A DNA stretch of 64,000 nt from Hysterangium stoloniferum (lineage: Eukaryota; Basidiomycota; Agaricomycetes; Hysterangiales; Hysterangiaceae), in assembly GCA_015178975.1 (NCBI GenBank), contig WHVD01000003.1:496001-560000 (forward strand). The letters run 5' to 3'. Position 1 is the first letter of the stretch. Each line of letters starts with the position of its first letter. Shown here piece by piece: positions 15,876 through 27,775 of the stretch. The notes beneath the pieces were generated by a model. That model worked only from the letters and a program-made list of their open reading frames with translations. It was not told the origin of the DNA and ran no database searches. The translations under genes and the position numbers were made by a program.

Positions 15876-18800
15876 TCATGTAGCAATGAGAGCATGTAAA
15901 TTATAAATCTCTCTACGCACAACGTAATAAACGTCTGAAACCGTTCCTTCCATTACAACTTTGCCTCTTCCGGTCTTTCTTACCGCCACTGTGTCATTCG
16001 GAATATCTTCTGCTGACATTTTGACTGCTGCCCCACCACATACTAAAACACCCTCTCCAGCAAATTCGGCGGGAACTCCCAATCGAGCAAGGCGACCTTT
16101 CAAAGCAGTTAGTTTCAGATCGCCAATCATTGTAGACTGCGGTAGTTTCGCTATGGGACGAATGGCGAGAGTGCTCGTTACGGCGGGTTCGTTATCGAGT
16201 ACTGTCGGAGCCATAGACTCGGCAACACTCGTAAGAGAGGTTGGTTCAAGGGTGGGTATAGAGGACGTAGCGTGGCTGGCTACCCGGCCTACCACGAATC
16301 CTACTTCATTATCCTCAAACTATGGGCATAATTATGTAGTCAATAATCATTAGGGAGAATGCACGACAACTCACTGTAGACATCTTAATAGATGCCAGTA
16401 GTTCGTCACTCAGAGATATTGAGAAGCTGTCGGTGTGCTGTCCGATTTGACAACTATCTCCAAGTGCTGGCGCATATATTTCTTTGGTCATAGTTCGAAT
16501 AGCGCCACAACTGTCGATGAGAGACTCAGTTGCTACAGAGGAAGCATGCACAATAATCTGTTCACAAAGGTCTAAGTACAATTCACCGATCTCATGCGGT
16601 CTTTGTGCCGCCTTACGCACCATCTTCCGCGGATTCACTTGAGGTACGATGGTTTTCAAAGCACGGCCATCGTTCAATCCCTCCATATCAACAAAACAAA
16701 GCTTGCAAGCCAACTTGACGTCAACATTGTGAGAAACAAACTTAGATGGTGGCTCAGCAACTGCTTTCTAGAGTCAAATCGTCAACGAGTGCGGATAATG
16801 GAACGTTTTGGTTTACCTTCATTTCCTCTTCGGCAAGTTTCGCTCTTTTGGCCTCTCTAACCTCTTCTGTCTCGGCATATTCCTCCAAGGCTTTTCCTTT
16901 GCGTAGCCACATACCGACGTCTACGGTCTCACCGTATGAGTCCACGCGGCGTTTCCTCTCAATATAGGGAAACATGCGAAACCGCTGCGTCTGGCCTGCT
17001 GTTGTCTTAAAGAAGGATGTTGTCCTCGACACATTCCCTTTGAGATAGATATCATACGAGAGTAGTTGCTTGGTTAACGCCTCCTCTTGATCAAATGCCC
17101 AATCACCGAGCTCGGTGACCCCATCCACACCGTGCTTCCCTCGTCGACGCGACCCTCCTCCGCCACCTGGTTCAATGACAGTTGTTAGTTTTACATCCTG
17201 GTCTAACATATCATCTCCGCCTTCAAGGTCATTGTCGGATTGAATTTCGCTGTCATCGGAATCACTGTCATCTTCGTCTGCCTCTAACATCATCTGCGTC
17301 CGTACTAGTGCGGCTTGATGCGCAGCTTCGCGTTCTTTGGCAGCTCGTTCTCCCTGCAGATACCCCTCAAGCTCTGTCCCTTGCAATGGGACTTTAGTAT
17401 TAAGCTGTTTCAAGTTTGGTCAATACGTAGCAGGAACTTTATAGTTACGTATTCGTCTCACCTTGATTGTGATCGTCTCATCAAGCTCTATAACGCTACC
17501 GATATTGCCTTTGTCCCATTTTTCATGGTCGTCTTGGCGCTGGTTCCATCTTTCAAACAACAGGTTGCTTAGAGTACCCTCCTCTGCTCTCGAAGTGAGC
17601 AAGACCGTATTACCATGTGTTGAGGCAAAGTCGGCGAACAGGGCACGAGAAGGTCCGTGCGACAAGGATGCAGGTACTGCAAGAATGAGCTTTGGTTTAC
17701 TCGACGGGTACATCGCCGTTAATGCCGCAGGGGATGAGAAAAACTCCAAATGTCTAAAAATCAATTTAGTGGACGCCGGAGACACGCTACTCGCACTTAC
17801 GGAAATCTCAGAGCGAACGCGCCTAAATTTTGCTCCTCATCTGCAGCGTTTCGCTTTCGTTTCCGACCGTCTTCACCAAGATCTTCTTTAGAAACGGTGC
17901 CTCCGAGCCATTCCATCATGCTCCTTACAAAAGTCAACATCTCTGCCCCAGTATTAGAAATTAAGCAGATAGGGCTTTTCAGCTTTGAGTAGGACCAATG
18001 CTGGTCCAGAAGTACAAGCAGCTCGAGAAGCCGCGTTGAAGAATCACAAGGGATAAGTAATGAATTTGCACGCAACGTTGAGGTAATAGTATCTAGAGTA
18101 TATTGAAAGGTCAAAAGATACAATACAGGATAATTCTCCAACCGATTACCTAGAAAGAATGAGTCGCGGTCCTTTCTGCGACTGCTCACGACGAGGGCAC
18201 GTTCAGCATCCGTGATCAACAAATCAGGCCGTCCTAGAGGCTCAAAGACACCCACGCCACCGGAGGTTGGGCGTAGAATCACAGTGCCATCCAAGTGTCG
18301 TTCACGTGTATGATTGAGATCAACGGCGTAAATGATTGTTCCAGAAGAAGGAGATCTAATTTTCCAAATGGTACCGCCTAGTGTATGACCGGCGCTGTAG
18401 GGAGTTATTGTCAATCCCTGACATTTCCCTGATAAGTTATGAACAATGAATTCAATTTGAGTGAATCATCATGAGACACAGCAATATTCACTAGCCTTGT
18501 AAGTGTATTGGCTGGGAGTATCGAAGAGTGGTAAATGAATCGAATGCTTCATGAATCTGTTTGACTGTCGCAACGCATTTGCCCCCTGTGGTGCGCTTAG
18601 GCTCCTCGCTCTCCCCAGTGGATATTATATCGTCAAAAGCAGGAGCTACAGTCGTCCCATGATCGATGTCCTCCTCGGATCTTAGAGCCTCTGCGTGATC
18701 GACGGCAGCTATCCGCGCCATTGCTTGAACAGGAAGGGTACAATATGAGGGTGCTCGAAGATTCCATCGAGAATAAGCATAAGGTATTAAACCTGTGTGT

Positions 18801-19101
18801 GAAAGGTCCCCATGGGAAAGTAGAACCAGGTCAACAGTATATGCGATGCTGAGAAAGCGAATGAATAATAATTAAGCTTCCTAGCTTGCTAGAGGACACA
18901 CCTTTCCAGAGACCGAATATATTGATCCCAAGGGTCTTCTACGTTATCATCGAGTTCTTTTTTCTTGGCTAGTTCTTCTAGGTTCCAATCCGGGGAGCCA
19001 CAGTCTAACAGTATGCGTACGTCGTCTACCTGGAGGAGGTAACAGAGTGGTGTTGTTTGAGATGATTGAGCACCTCCCGCTAAAGGGGTAAATGTGATCA
19101 T
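15876..19101 (-). CDS. CFT2: Cleavage and polyadenylation specificity factor subunit 2 (CPSF100/Cft2)
   Basis: Non-catalytic metallo-beta-lactamase/beta-CASP partner of the CPSF73/Ysh1 endonuclease in the nuclear pre-mRNA 3'-end processing complex. The start at 19101 gives MITFTPLAGGAQ followed by LCYLLQVDDVRILLDCGSPD, the CPSF100 N-terminus. A degenerate HxHxDH motif appears as LVLLSHGDLSHTGLIPY (~18815), so canonical zinc ligands are partly lost, as in the family. Later come MTITPYSAGHTLGGTIWKIR with IYAVDLNHTRERHLDG (~18400-18290), a beta-CASP region, the acidic EADEDDSDSDDSEIQSDNDL insert (~17280-17225), an RMFPYIERKRRVDSYGETVD segment (~16975-16915), and a C-terminal KLTALKGRLARLGVPAEFAG.(~16130-16070) ending HALIAT. 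TGA at 15876-15878. Introns lie at ~16320-16370, ~17415-17460 and elsewhere. Divergent from ARF1. Confidence 0.93.
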
Positions 19102-19395
19102 GGACAAAGTAGAAGCCCGGAAGAGCTTAAATATACTCCAGCACTAAAGAAACTTGCTTTGTATACCTGTTCTAGAGCTGACTATCCAAATTCAGGCCTT
19201 CCAAGCGGCCCCGAAAGAGATTGCGGAGTTCGAAGCGAACATCACAGGTTGTCTATCGTTGTCTTCCGCTTCGTGCTACGTTTATTTCTTGTAAGTCCAT
19301 TCTCAACTAATCTATAGTCCCCATTGGTGCTCATTCGATTCATTCTAAGCAACTCTTAAAAGGTCAACACATCTCACCCCTCCATCTTCATTATC

Positions 19396-20221
<826 letters not shown>

Positions 20222-20615
20222 TGTAGTTATATTTCAGCGTCGTGTCGCGTTACCCTTCCCCTTTTTTTCAAATCCTTCCTAGACGACAAATGCCTTTCTT
20301 CTCCTATCCGTCACGCTGGAGTCGTATCCCCTAGGAGTAGTGTTAATGTAGTCCATGCTAGCCTTCTATCAAATGTTACGATGTATAGCGCTTTCAACAA
20401 ACTCCCTCCTAGATGCATGACTGTCCCCACATGTATGACCAACGACATGCATGTACACGCCGGTGTAGAGGCTGGCACGACTAACACCATTAATGCTGTC
20501 CTTCAAGTAAGATAGAAACCATTATGATATGTACAATTGCTTGGACTAACCCAGCATCATAATGAGTATATTACTTTGTAAACGACCGACGGGAGGGGCT
20601 CGTGAACCCAACAGG
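20222..20615. other. Convergent 3' intergenic region (394 bp)
   Basis: Between the ARF1 (+) and RBM42-like (-) stops, with a pyrimidine tract just after ARF1. I see no gene or structured element. Confidence 0.5.
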
Positions 20616-21418
20616 TCAATAGGGTTTATGCCTGTTGTTCTTCCTCTCTTTCTCCAATTGCTTTGCTTTTCTATGGCCAATTTCTACAGGTCTAATTGCC
20701 GCTGCGTCTGCTTTCTTGAGCTTTACGGGTCTGTTTCCAACATACTTCCCTAAAAAATTGCACTCAAATTAATGCACACTTGGAAATGCAGCGAGACAAC
20801 GAACCATCCATCTCCTTCCAAGCCTTCAGAAAGTCTTCTGGATCTGAAAACGCGACGAATCCATATTTCGCCTGTTAAAATATGGCATAAGCAGCAGTAT
20901 GGCAAATAATCAAGGTGCGAGGAGAATCACCTTCTGACTTAGTCTATCTCTAATTACACGTGCCTTCGTAAATGAGGTATACTTATTGAAGGCATTGGCA
21001 AGAACGTCATCGGAAACATCGTTGCTAAGATCTCCAACAAACAGACGAAACCATTCTGTGGGTAAATACTCAGTGTATGGCCACTGCAGCGGTGGCAGGG
21101 TCGCTTACTCGGATCCCATTCCAGTAATGTTTGGTCTTCCCAAACCTTCCCTGCACCTTTCCGGAGCACAGTTGTTCTCTTTCCACCCTTGGCTACCTTT
21201 CCACCAGCGCCGCCTCTCTTATCTATCATGGCTCCGGGGACGTAGACACTCTGCTGCGCAAGTATGCCGACGTCATATTCGTATGCATTTGCTGGCACAG
21301 GCGCACTTGAAGACGAGGGGCCGGGCAAAGAAGGTCCATAGTATGGCTGGTGATACGGATTCACGTCCGAGTTCTGAGATTGCTGAGCATACTGGTTGTA
21401 GTACGGGTTCTGGGTCAT
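20616..21418 (-). CDS. RBM42-like RNA-binding protein (single RRM)
   Basis: Begins MTQNPYYNQYAQQSQNSDVN at 21418, a Tyr/Gln/Pro-rich N-terminus of about 60 residues. This is followed by AGGKVAKGGKRTTVLRKGAG and then one RRM: RLFVGDLSNDVSDDVLANAF (RNP2 LFVGDL), KARVIRDRLSQKAKYGFVAF (RNP1 KYGFVAF), and EMDGKYVGNRPVKLKKAD. A basic tail ends RKNNRHKPY with TGA at 20616-20618. The order and the sequence VGDL.NDVSDDVL..AF..Y.SF.KA(R/K)V match the RBM42 family, a nuclear RNA-binding protein linked in animals to hnRNP K and splicing. Three introns are visible; one has a GTTCGT donor after GAGATGGATG and a TTTTTTAG acceptor. The product is about 200 residues. Confidence 0.85.
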
Positions 21419-21535
21419 AGTCAAGAGAAACACACGTAAGCTTACGTAATATTCACTCAAACAAATTGCACACATATGGTAATGTGCATTTACATAAATA
21501 TGAAACAGAAATACAGTAAATATTGTCAAGTTTAA

Positions 21536-23732
21536 TTATCCTTGTCGCCTTTTGGAAGATCTGCTATCATCCTGACCGGGAGAGCCTCGTCGCTTTCTAA
21601 GAGAAACTGAGCATTAACGTCTACCCTTGAGGTCGACAAGTCGCTTACCTCCCCCCTCTTTCATCGCCCTCTAAGTTTCCAGGTTGAGTAACACCGTAGT
21701 CCAAACCATCCACCGCCGGCGCATTCCCGTCGCGATCTTTGTACCTATTTTGGTTTCTTGGTCCTGTCGGGACACCGGGAGGTAGGGGCGACGCAGGACG
21801 AACGGGTATCGCTGGTGCACCTATGGAATAAGAGCCAGGGGGATGCATCAGTGGCCATTTTATTTTATTTACCATACTCACCCCCATCTGCTACAAACAT
21901 CCCTCCTCGTCCTCTCCCTCGACCAAAACCGCCTCTTCCACGCATACCCATAGCTGGGGACGCAGCCCCACGCCCTCTGAAGGCAGCTTGTGGAGCAGCA
22001 GTGGGATTGCGTGTTGCAGCTGGTCCTGTCGGAGCGATGAGAGGCGGGCTTGGCCCAAGAGGAGGTCCTGATGGAGGTATTTGAGAAACAATAGTGTTGG
22101 GAGTACCGCCTCCTTCCATATTTTGTTGATATAAATTCATTGTGCCTGGATCCTAAAGTAGGCATTAAAATTGAGCATTTTATTTTTTTCATTTGGTATG
22201 ACTGGGGAAAACTCGCTTGCATGCCATATTCCTGCCCCATTCCCATCATTTGCGGAGGACCTGGGACCACTACGTTCTGCGGAAATCCATCTTGTGCCAT
22301 GTTCTGCATACTTATGCCATCACTGTCTTGCCCCCCACCCTGCATCATGCCCGCAACTTGCATGTTTTGAATATCGCCACCGTTCATGACGCCCATCATC
22401 CCCATATCATGGGGAGTTGGATGCATCATCTGACCGGGTCCGTTTACACTCACATTCATCATTGGAGGCCCACCGTGTGGGATGGGGCCATTTGACATGA
22501 GAGATGTCGCCCCACTCATCACCATGGCGCGCACTTCAGGGGGAAGCGCTGTTATCTGGTCTTCTGGCATCCCGGAAAAGTTCTACGGTATGAATTTAAG
22601 CTCGTGGATTGATAAATCGATAAAGAGGTACACACAGTGACAACACCTTTCAGATGATTTGCCATGTCCCCCAAATCGCGTCTGCGGTAACAATATGCTT
22701 CCCATGATACTTCGTCAAAACCATAGTTGAAGTAATCACTCAAGTCAGAACCTGGTCTCCGCCATGGCTTCTCCGCAAGAGCATCCATATCGACTTCAAA
22801 TATGGGCCTGCCATCAAGCACCCCTGGTTCTGATACATTGATGGACGGATGCGACGGCGGCGCTAGGACAGGTGGAAGCGTAGAGGGATCTAGGCTAGGA
22901 GTTGTTGTACTCTGTTGGTCGGTACTTGAAGGTGCTCGTTGTGGTGGCGGTTGTGGCGGCAAAATAGGCGCTTTTGTGGGGATTGCTTCTCCTCGGGGAG
23001 TCGGCGTATACTCGGTCGTTAGATGGGGAGCTAGGTGACTCTTTAGTACTAATGATAATATAGATTGGCATTTAAAGAACCTCGCGCGATAGGGGGTGGT
23101 GTTCCGTTGCCTGGAGCTGCAGCTAGGTCAAAACTTGCTGTACGTCCGCCCTGCGGTCTAGACGGTATTGATAAGACCAAGATATAACGCAAATTACGAT
23201 GCTCACCTGAAATCGCGGTGCATTGCCTTGTTTCTTTCTTCTGGATCGACAATAATCTCGATATCCTGAATAGGTTGCAATATGTTAATGTAGAAAATAA
23301 AAAGCATACTCAGTTACATGCCGAATCATCATCCTCTTCTTCTTCCTCCTCCTCCTCCTCCTCATTCTCGCCATTGCCATCCCTCTCATCGTTTCCCTTC
23401 TCGTCGTCTTGGTTTGCTGTGGCCTCAATGGCATGTTGAGGAGTACCTTCCTGCGACCCTTCTAAAAAGGCTACATCTACATCCAAGGGTTGAATAGGTT
23501 GGACACTAATAGCACTTCAGATATCATTCATATTAATCAAGTGTGAACTCACGGCTGAGGCCCTAGTAGCGGAAGGGAATTGAGGCGCACGGATTTATGT
23601 ATTCATATAAATTCAATCCCAAACACACAAAATCTTAGTTAATGCCTCACCAAACACTAGTGTGGACTTTGACTCAGACATAGCTGGCTCTGGTGGAGCT
23701 GAGCCATACAAAAAATCGTCGTCATCTTCATC
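21536..23732 (-). CDS. FIP1: Polyadenylation factor subunit Fip1
   Basis: Unstructured hub of the polyadenylation machinery that tethers poly(A) polymerase to CPSF. The core Fip1 motif is clear: LAEKPWRRPGSDLSDYFNYG followed by FDEVSWEAYCYRRRDLG (~22790-22680). Upstream are the acidic start DEDDDDFLYGSAPPEPAMSE (~23732), a run of nine Glu (~23330-23365) and DDDSDIEIIVDPEER. Downstream are a Met/Gly/Pro-rich region (~22560-22200), an RGR repeat (GRGRGRGGMF, ~21945-21900), and a basic SR-like tail RKRRGSPGQDDSRSSKRRQG ending TAA at 21536-21538. The splice joining DDDS to DIEI needs a GC donor (intron 23266-23321). The first coding exon is unresolved: there is no in-frame ATG in the acidic exon before 23681, so the true start is either 23681 or in an upstream exon I could not place. 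Confidence 0.88.
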
Positions 23733-24012
23733 CCTGTATCATGCACATGAGCAAATAAGCCACCTTCCAGACGCGAGAAAGTGCACATTATATGGGCGGA
23801 TTCGACCTTCTGCTCGCTATTCACTAGTAGAAATTTATCCCAACTGGTGCTAAACCTGCTTCTCCGAAGAGAATTGCACCGAGAGCTGTTAAAGGCTGCC
23901 ACAAGAGAGGGTCACGGGACGAAAGCACGGTACGTTAGGTAAACAAATATTACGTCAGCGCCAAGTAAGCCTCAACAACACCGTCCTCAACGTCCCCCCT
24001 CTCCGTCTCAAA

Positions 24013-24173
24013 GTGAGTGTATAATTCTCTTATAAGTTCTTCGCAAGGGATGTGGTAGATGCTACAGATGGCAAAATATGAATGCTAGAGAGCCTCGACT
24101 TTTTTTTGGGATGGATTGGTCTTCCATGATACAGATGTGAACTTTTGAACTTACATTCTGACCAAACTCTCAG
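24013..24173 (+). other. Probable 5' UTR intron of RPL5
   Basis: A GTGAGTG donor at 24013 and a CTCTCAG acceptor immediately before the ATG at 24174 bound a 161-nt segment, longer than coding introns here. 5' UTR introns are common in fungal ribosomal protein genes. I found no convincing box C/D or H/ACA snoRNA inside it. The rest of the gap to FIP1 (23733-24012) holds nothing else I can name apart from the unresolved FIP1 first exon. Confidence 0.5.
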
Positions 24174-25308
24174 ATGCCTTTTGTCAAGGTCGTCAAGTCC
24201 AATGCATACTTCTCAAGGTACCAGGTAAAGTACCGTCGTCGGAGAGAAGGCAAAACAGATTGTAAGTTCGTACACAGCGAGATATGTGGACGCTATGTAA
24301 TGACCAATTTAGACTATGCCCGCAAGCGGTTGGTTGTTCAGGCTAAGAACAAATAGTACGTTCTTTTCTATGAATTGTCCGTTGGCCCCGTTAACTGGTG
24401 AAAAAGCAACGCACCAAAATATCGCCTTGTCGTGAGGTTCACGAACAAGCAAGTTATATGCCAAATTGTCTATGCACGGCTACAAGGAGACTTCGTATTA
24501 TGTGCAGCTACTTCGAACGAACTCCCCCGATACGGCATCAAGCACGGTCTCACCAATTGGACAGCTGGTAAGGCTCGCAATGCGGTTTTGAGACATCCGA
24601 TGCTGATATGTATATCAGCTTATGCAACCGGCCTTCTAGTTGCCCGTCGTGCACTCGCCAAGCTTGGCTTAGCTGACAAGTATGAAGGTGTTGCTGAGCC
24701 TGATGGCACAATTAGTATGACCGAGGCTCTTGAGGACGATGATGCACCCCGACCTTTCAAGTGTTTCCTCGACGTTGGCCTCAAGCGGACTTCGACCGGT
24801 GCACGAGTCTTTGGTGCTTTGAAGGGTGCTTCTGATGGCGGTATCTTCATCCCTCATTCCGAAAAGCGTTTCCCCGGATTCGACGCTGAGAGCAAGCAGC
24901 TTGATGCCGAAGTTCTCAAGAAGTATATTTTCGGTGGCCACGTAGCTGAGTATATGGAAAGTCTGGAAGAGGAAGATGACGAAAGGTAAGATATTTCAGT
25001 GTGCGCATTGTGATATGGTTGCGAGAACCAACTCCTTGCCCAGGTTTAAAAAGCAGTTCTCTACATATCTAGCTGATGGCGTTGGATCGGAAGACATTGA
25101 GGAGATTTACCAAAATGCATACGCTGCCATCCGTGAGGATCCCGCCTTCAAGCCCACTGAGAAGACGAAAGACTGGAAGGCAGAAAGTGCTAAATACCAG
25201 ACTCCTCGTCTCACCAAAGACCAAAGACAGGAACGCATCCAAAAGAAAATCCAGGCATTCGGTGCGGATGCTGGTGGTGCAGCGATGGAAGAGGACGACG
25301 ACGAGTGA
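24174..25308 (+). CDS. RPL5: 60S ribosomal protein L5 (uL18)
   Basis: Binds 5S rRNA and, with uL5, forms the 5S RNP of the large ribosomal subunit. The start [20 protein letters not shown] is characteristic. It continues [100 protein letters not shown] and [20 protein letters not shown], and ends MEEDDDE with TGA at 25306-25308. Four short coding introns are present, for example after ACAGATT (24262) and 24568-24618. Length of about 300 residues is normal. Confidence 0.97.
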
Positions 25309-26020
25309 AGAAAAATGGTTAGCATGTATTGCATGCCTCTTACGTTATGTCTCTATGCACAGACATGTTAGTTATGCATCATTTCCCAATACATGATTGC
25401 CGCTTGTTCTACTAATTAAACAAGGACGTTTCATTGCATCGTTGGCCAAAATGGTTCATTATTATAGAGTAAGTCCTCGACACACTAAGTGGTATTGACT
25501 GTATTATTTAGGGCTAAAAAAAGAATAAGTAGGGAAAGTAATTTTAAGTGTTGTATCTTAATTTTTAAAATGACAAGGCAAAGTTGCCTTATGAGAGAGA
25601 CACTTGCAACTCCCAGTACAGTGACTTCGCTCGATTTATCAATTCAGACCCGGCGCGGCGGGATCTGACCTCCGAACGTAAATCCGGCGAAGTAAAAGCT
25701 AGTATCATCACTCCATCGCCACTCACTCTAAATTTAGAAATATCGCAGAGAAATAGAATTTTGACCCAGTTTAACCTAGTACTAGATATTTGAGTGAGTT
25801 TACTTTGGAGCGTGTAAAAGACCGGTGTGTCAAGGACCGGTGCCACACAGTACGCTTATATAGGAGCTTAAATAAGCTTAAATATGTATAAGCTGCCAGA
25901 TTTAGACTCCACTTAATGGAAGGCACATGCAGGATTGCGCAGAAGTCGAGAGTACCTACTGTACATCAGCCTGCATCTTAGTTGGTAACTGTTATATTGT
26001 TTCATTTATATTATCCTCCA
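25309..26020. other. Intergenic region (712 bp)
   Basis: Contains the RPL5 3' UTR and the promoter of the next gene. It holds an imperfect hairpin (AAGGCAA-AG-TTGCCTT near 25575), a repeated GACCGGTG (~25820 and ~25838) and a repeated GCTTAAATA (~25865-25885). ORFs at 25584-25846 on both strands have no protein motif. No transposon signature is seen. Confidence 0.45.
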
Positions 26021-27753
26021 ATGGCTGCCCCCCATTCCATCTACGCGGATGAGATGCTTAGTCTAATGCACGGTATGCCTATCATTTATCTCTGACAAAC
26101 TATGGCCCGCAGTAAATGTGGACACAGGCTCACCATTGTGGGAACCCAATCTTCGACCCGATCCCCAATTTTCGATAGCAAATCCAGAGGTGTCCATAGG
26201 CGACGTTGGCTACCTTCGATATGGAAGATTCAACCGACTCTTCAATGCGACTCTTCCTCCGGGACACCCGCAAAACGAATTTGGAGTGCCTGAAGGTTAT
26301 GAGCAGTTACACTTAGACGAACGTGCCATGATTCAACGAAGGATACCTCCTGGATCTATGACTTCACGTTCGATCACCAAACTCGGTGCTGATATGGAGT
26401 TTTCTGGGTGCGTTTGATCTGAGTGGTTGTTCTTAATATGCATTCAGCCTGTTGGACCACTAACGAGATCTTGTTGGCTTCAGCTCAGTCCTCCAAGCAG
26501 GAGCTGTGAGTCCCTCTACAACGCATCGTCATATGTACCCATGCAAGATTTTGTCATCAGGGCTTTGAATTCTCGTGCAAGAAGGATCGAGGGGCTGTTC
26601 TCATTATAAACTCGGAAGCTCGCCGGAAGGATACCGAACAACGTGGAGCTCTCAAGAGATATGCACTTACACATTACAACTCCTGGTACTCTTTTGCGAA
26701 TAATCCTCCTCATCAACGGGACATTTCACTAAATGATCTTATTTTTGTGACCGGTTTGTATCCCAGATTACCTTTTATTCATCTTTTCATCGCACTTTAG
26801 GCCGCGATAATACGGCGGATTGGGCCGTGGCAGCATTTGCAGAGCGTGCCGCTTCTGGTCGGTCCTTCCTCTCTACAGACGTCAACCACTGATAGCATCC
26901 GTACTCAGGTGGTGTCTTCTTTGAGGCAGGCTATCCAGCGCTAGCGGGTGCAGCTTTTTCCATTTGGGGCAGCTGGAAAGCTCTTCAGTGAGTTTTGCAA
27001 CTCGGTTGGTTTGCTCTTTTTTCGATGCTTAATGGTCTTAGGAGCATCCATGTCAACTGTGGGCCTCAGATTCTTTTAGCGAGAGCAGGACTCGCAGCTG
27101 AAGATCCTGCCCCACTCGTCTGTGCCGCAGAACTGGAGACTTACGATCAATGCATTTTTTTACGAGGGTTTCGAGTGATGGATCGAAAAAGTCATGTTCT
27201 TAATATGGTGAAGCTGAAGGTTCCTGGCACCTCTGGTGGTCTTGACCTTATCCGGGCGCCTTTGATACAACGAAGTACAAGCAGTTCTAGTAGCTTAAAT
27301 CGTAGCCAGCAGTCCGGTACCAGTAGCCAGTCGGGTAGCTGGGGTAAGAGAAGTACGTTGAGCATCACCAGGATATCGGAGAAACGCGATGATGTCTCCA
27401 GCCCTGTGGTTGTGTCAGATGAACCAGAAGGTATTAGTCCTTCGGAATATTTACTCGCCTATATTCTCGAGGTCAGCTCCCTAAAGGTTTTATACTTTAG
27501 CATTAGAAATTAATCAAGTTTACAGAACTCCCATGCTGATATCGCGATTATTCATGACGACGACATCTGTGAGATCGTAAAGGTAAATGTGCTGCATCCA
27601 ATCACATGCGATAACCTAAAAGAATAGCAGAAAAATACCGAGGATGTCGATTTTTACAGCTTGCTGCTGTCAGATGCTGCCCCCAGAGTCGTAGTGGATG
27701 CAGAAGGAGGTTTGTGGTTTGGTCAACGGACAGTCTCGACTTACTTAATCTGA
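26021..27753 (+). CDS. Mushroom-specific protein family member 1 (function unknown); reads in frame into BFR1
   Basis: Starts MAAPHSIYADEMLSLMHVN at 26021. The N-terminal signature SPLWEPN, VSIGDVGYLRYGRFNRLFNA and TLPPGHPQNEFGVPEGYE is shared with the gene at 39773-41066. So are the central GFEFSCKKDRGAVLI and DLIFVTGRDNTADWAVAAF, the strand QCIFLRGFRVMDRKSHV, and the C-terminal YLLAYILENSHADIAIIHDD. I associate this architecture with unnamed agaricomycete proteins and know no function for it. No signal peptide or clear membrane segment is seen. At least eight short introns interrupt it. If the intron at 27709-27775 is retained, the frame stops at TGA 27751-27753. If it is spliced, the frame continues without a stop into the BFR1-like gene. 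The 3' boundary is therefore the uncertain part. Confidence 0.65.
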
Positions 27754-27775
27754 CTCCAATACTCCAACGCACTCA

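Noticed and set aside
24013-24173. snoRNA inside the RPL5 leader intron
   Set aside because: ATGATAC and CTGA strings are present but do not form a proper C/D box pair with terminal stem.
25584-25846. Opposed short frames between RPL5 and the mushroom-specific gene
   Set aside because: They overlap each other on both strands, and neither resembles a protein.
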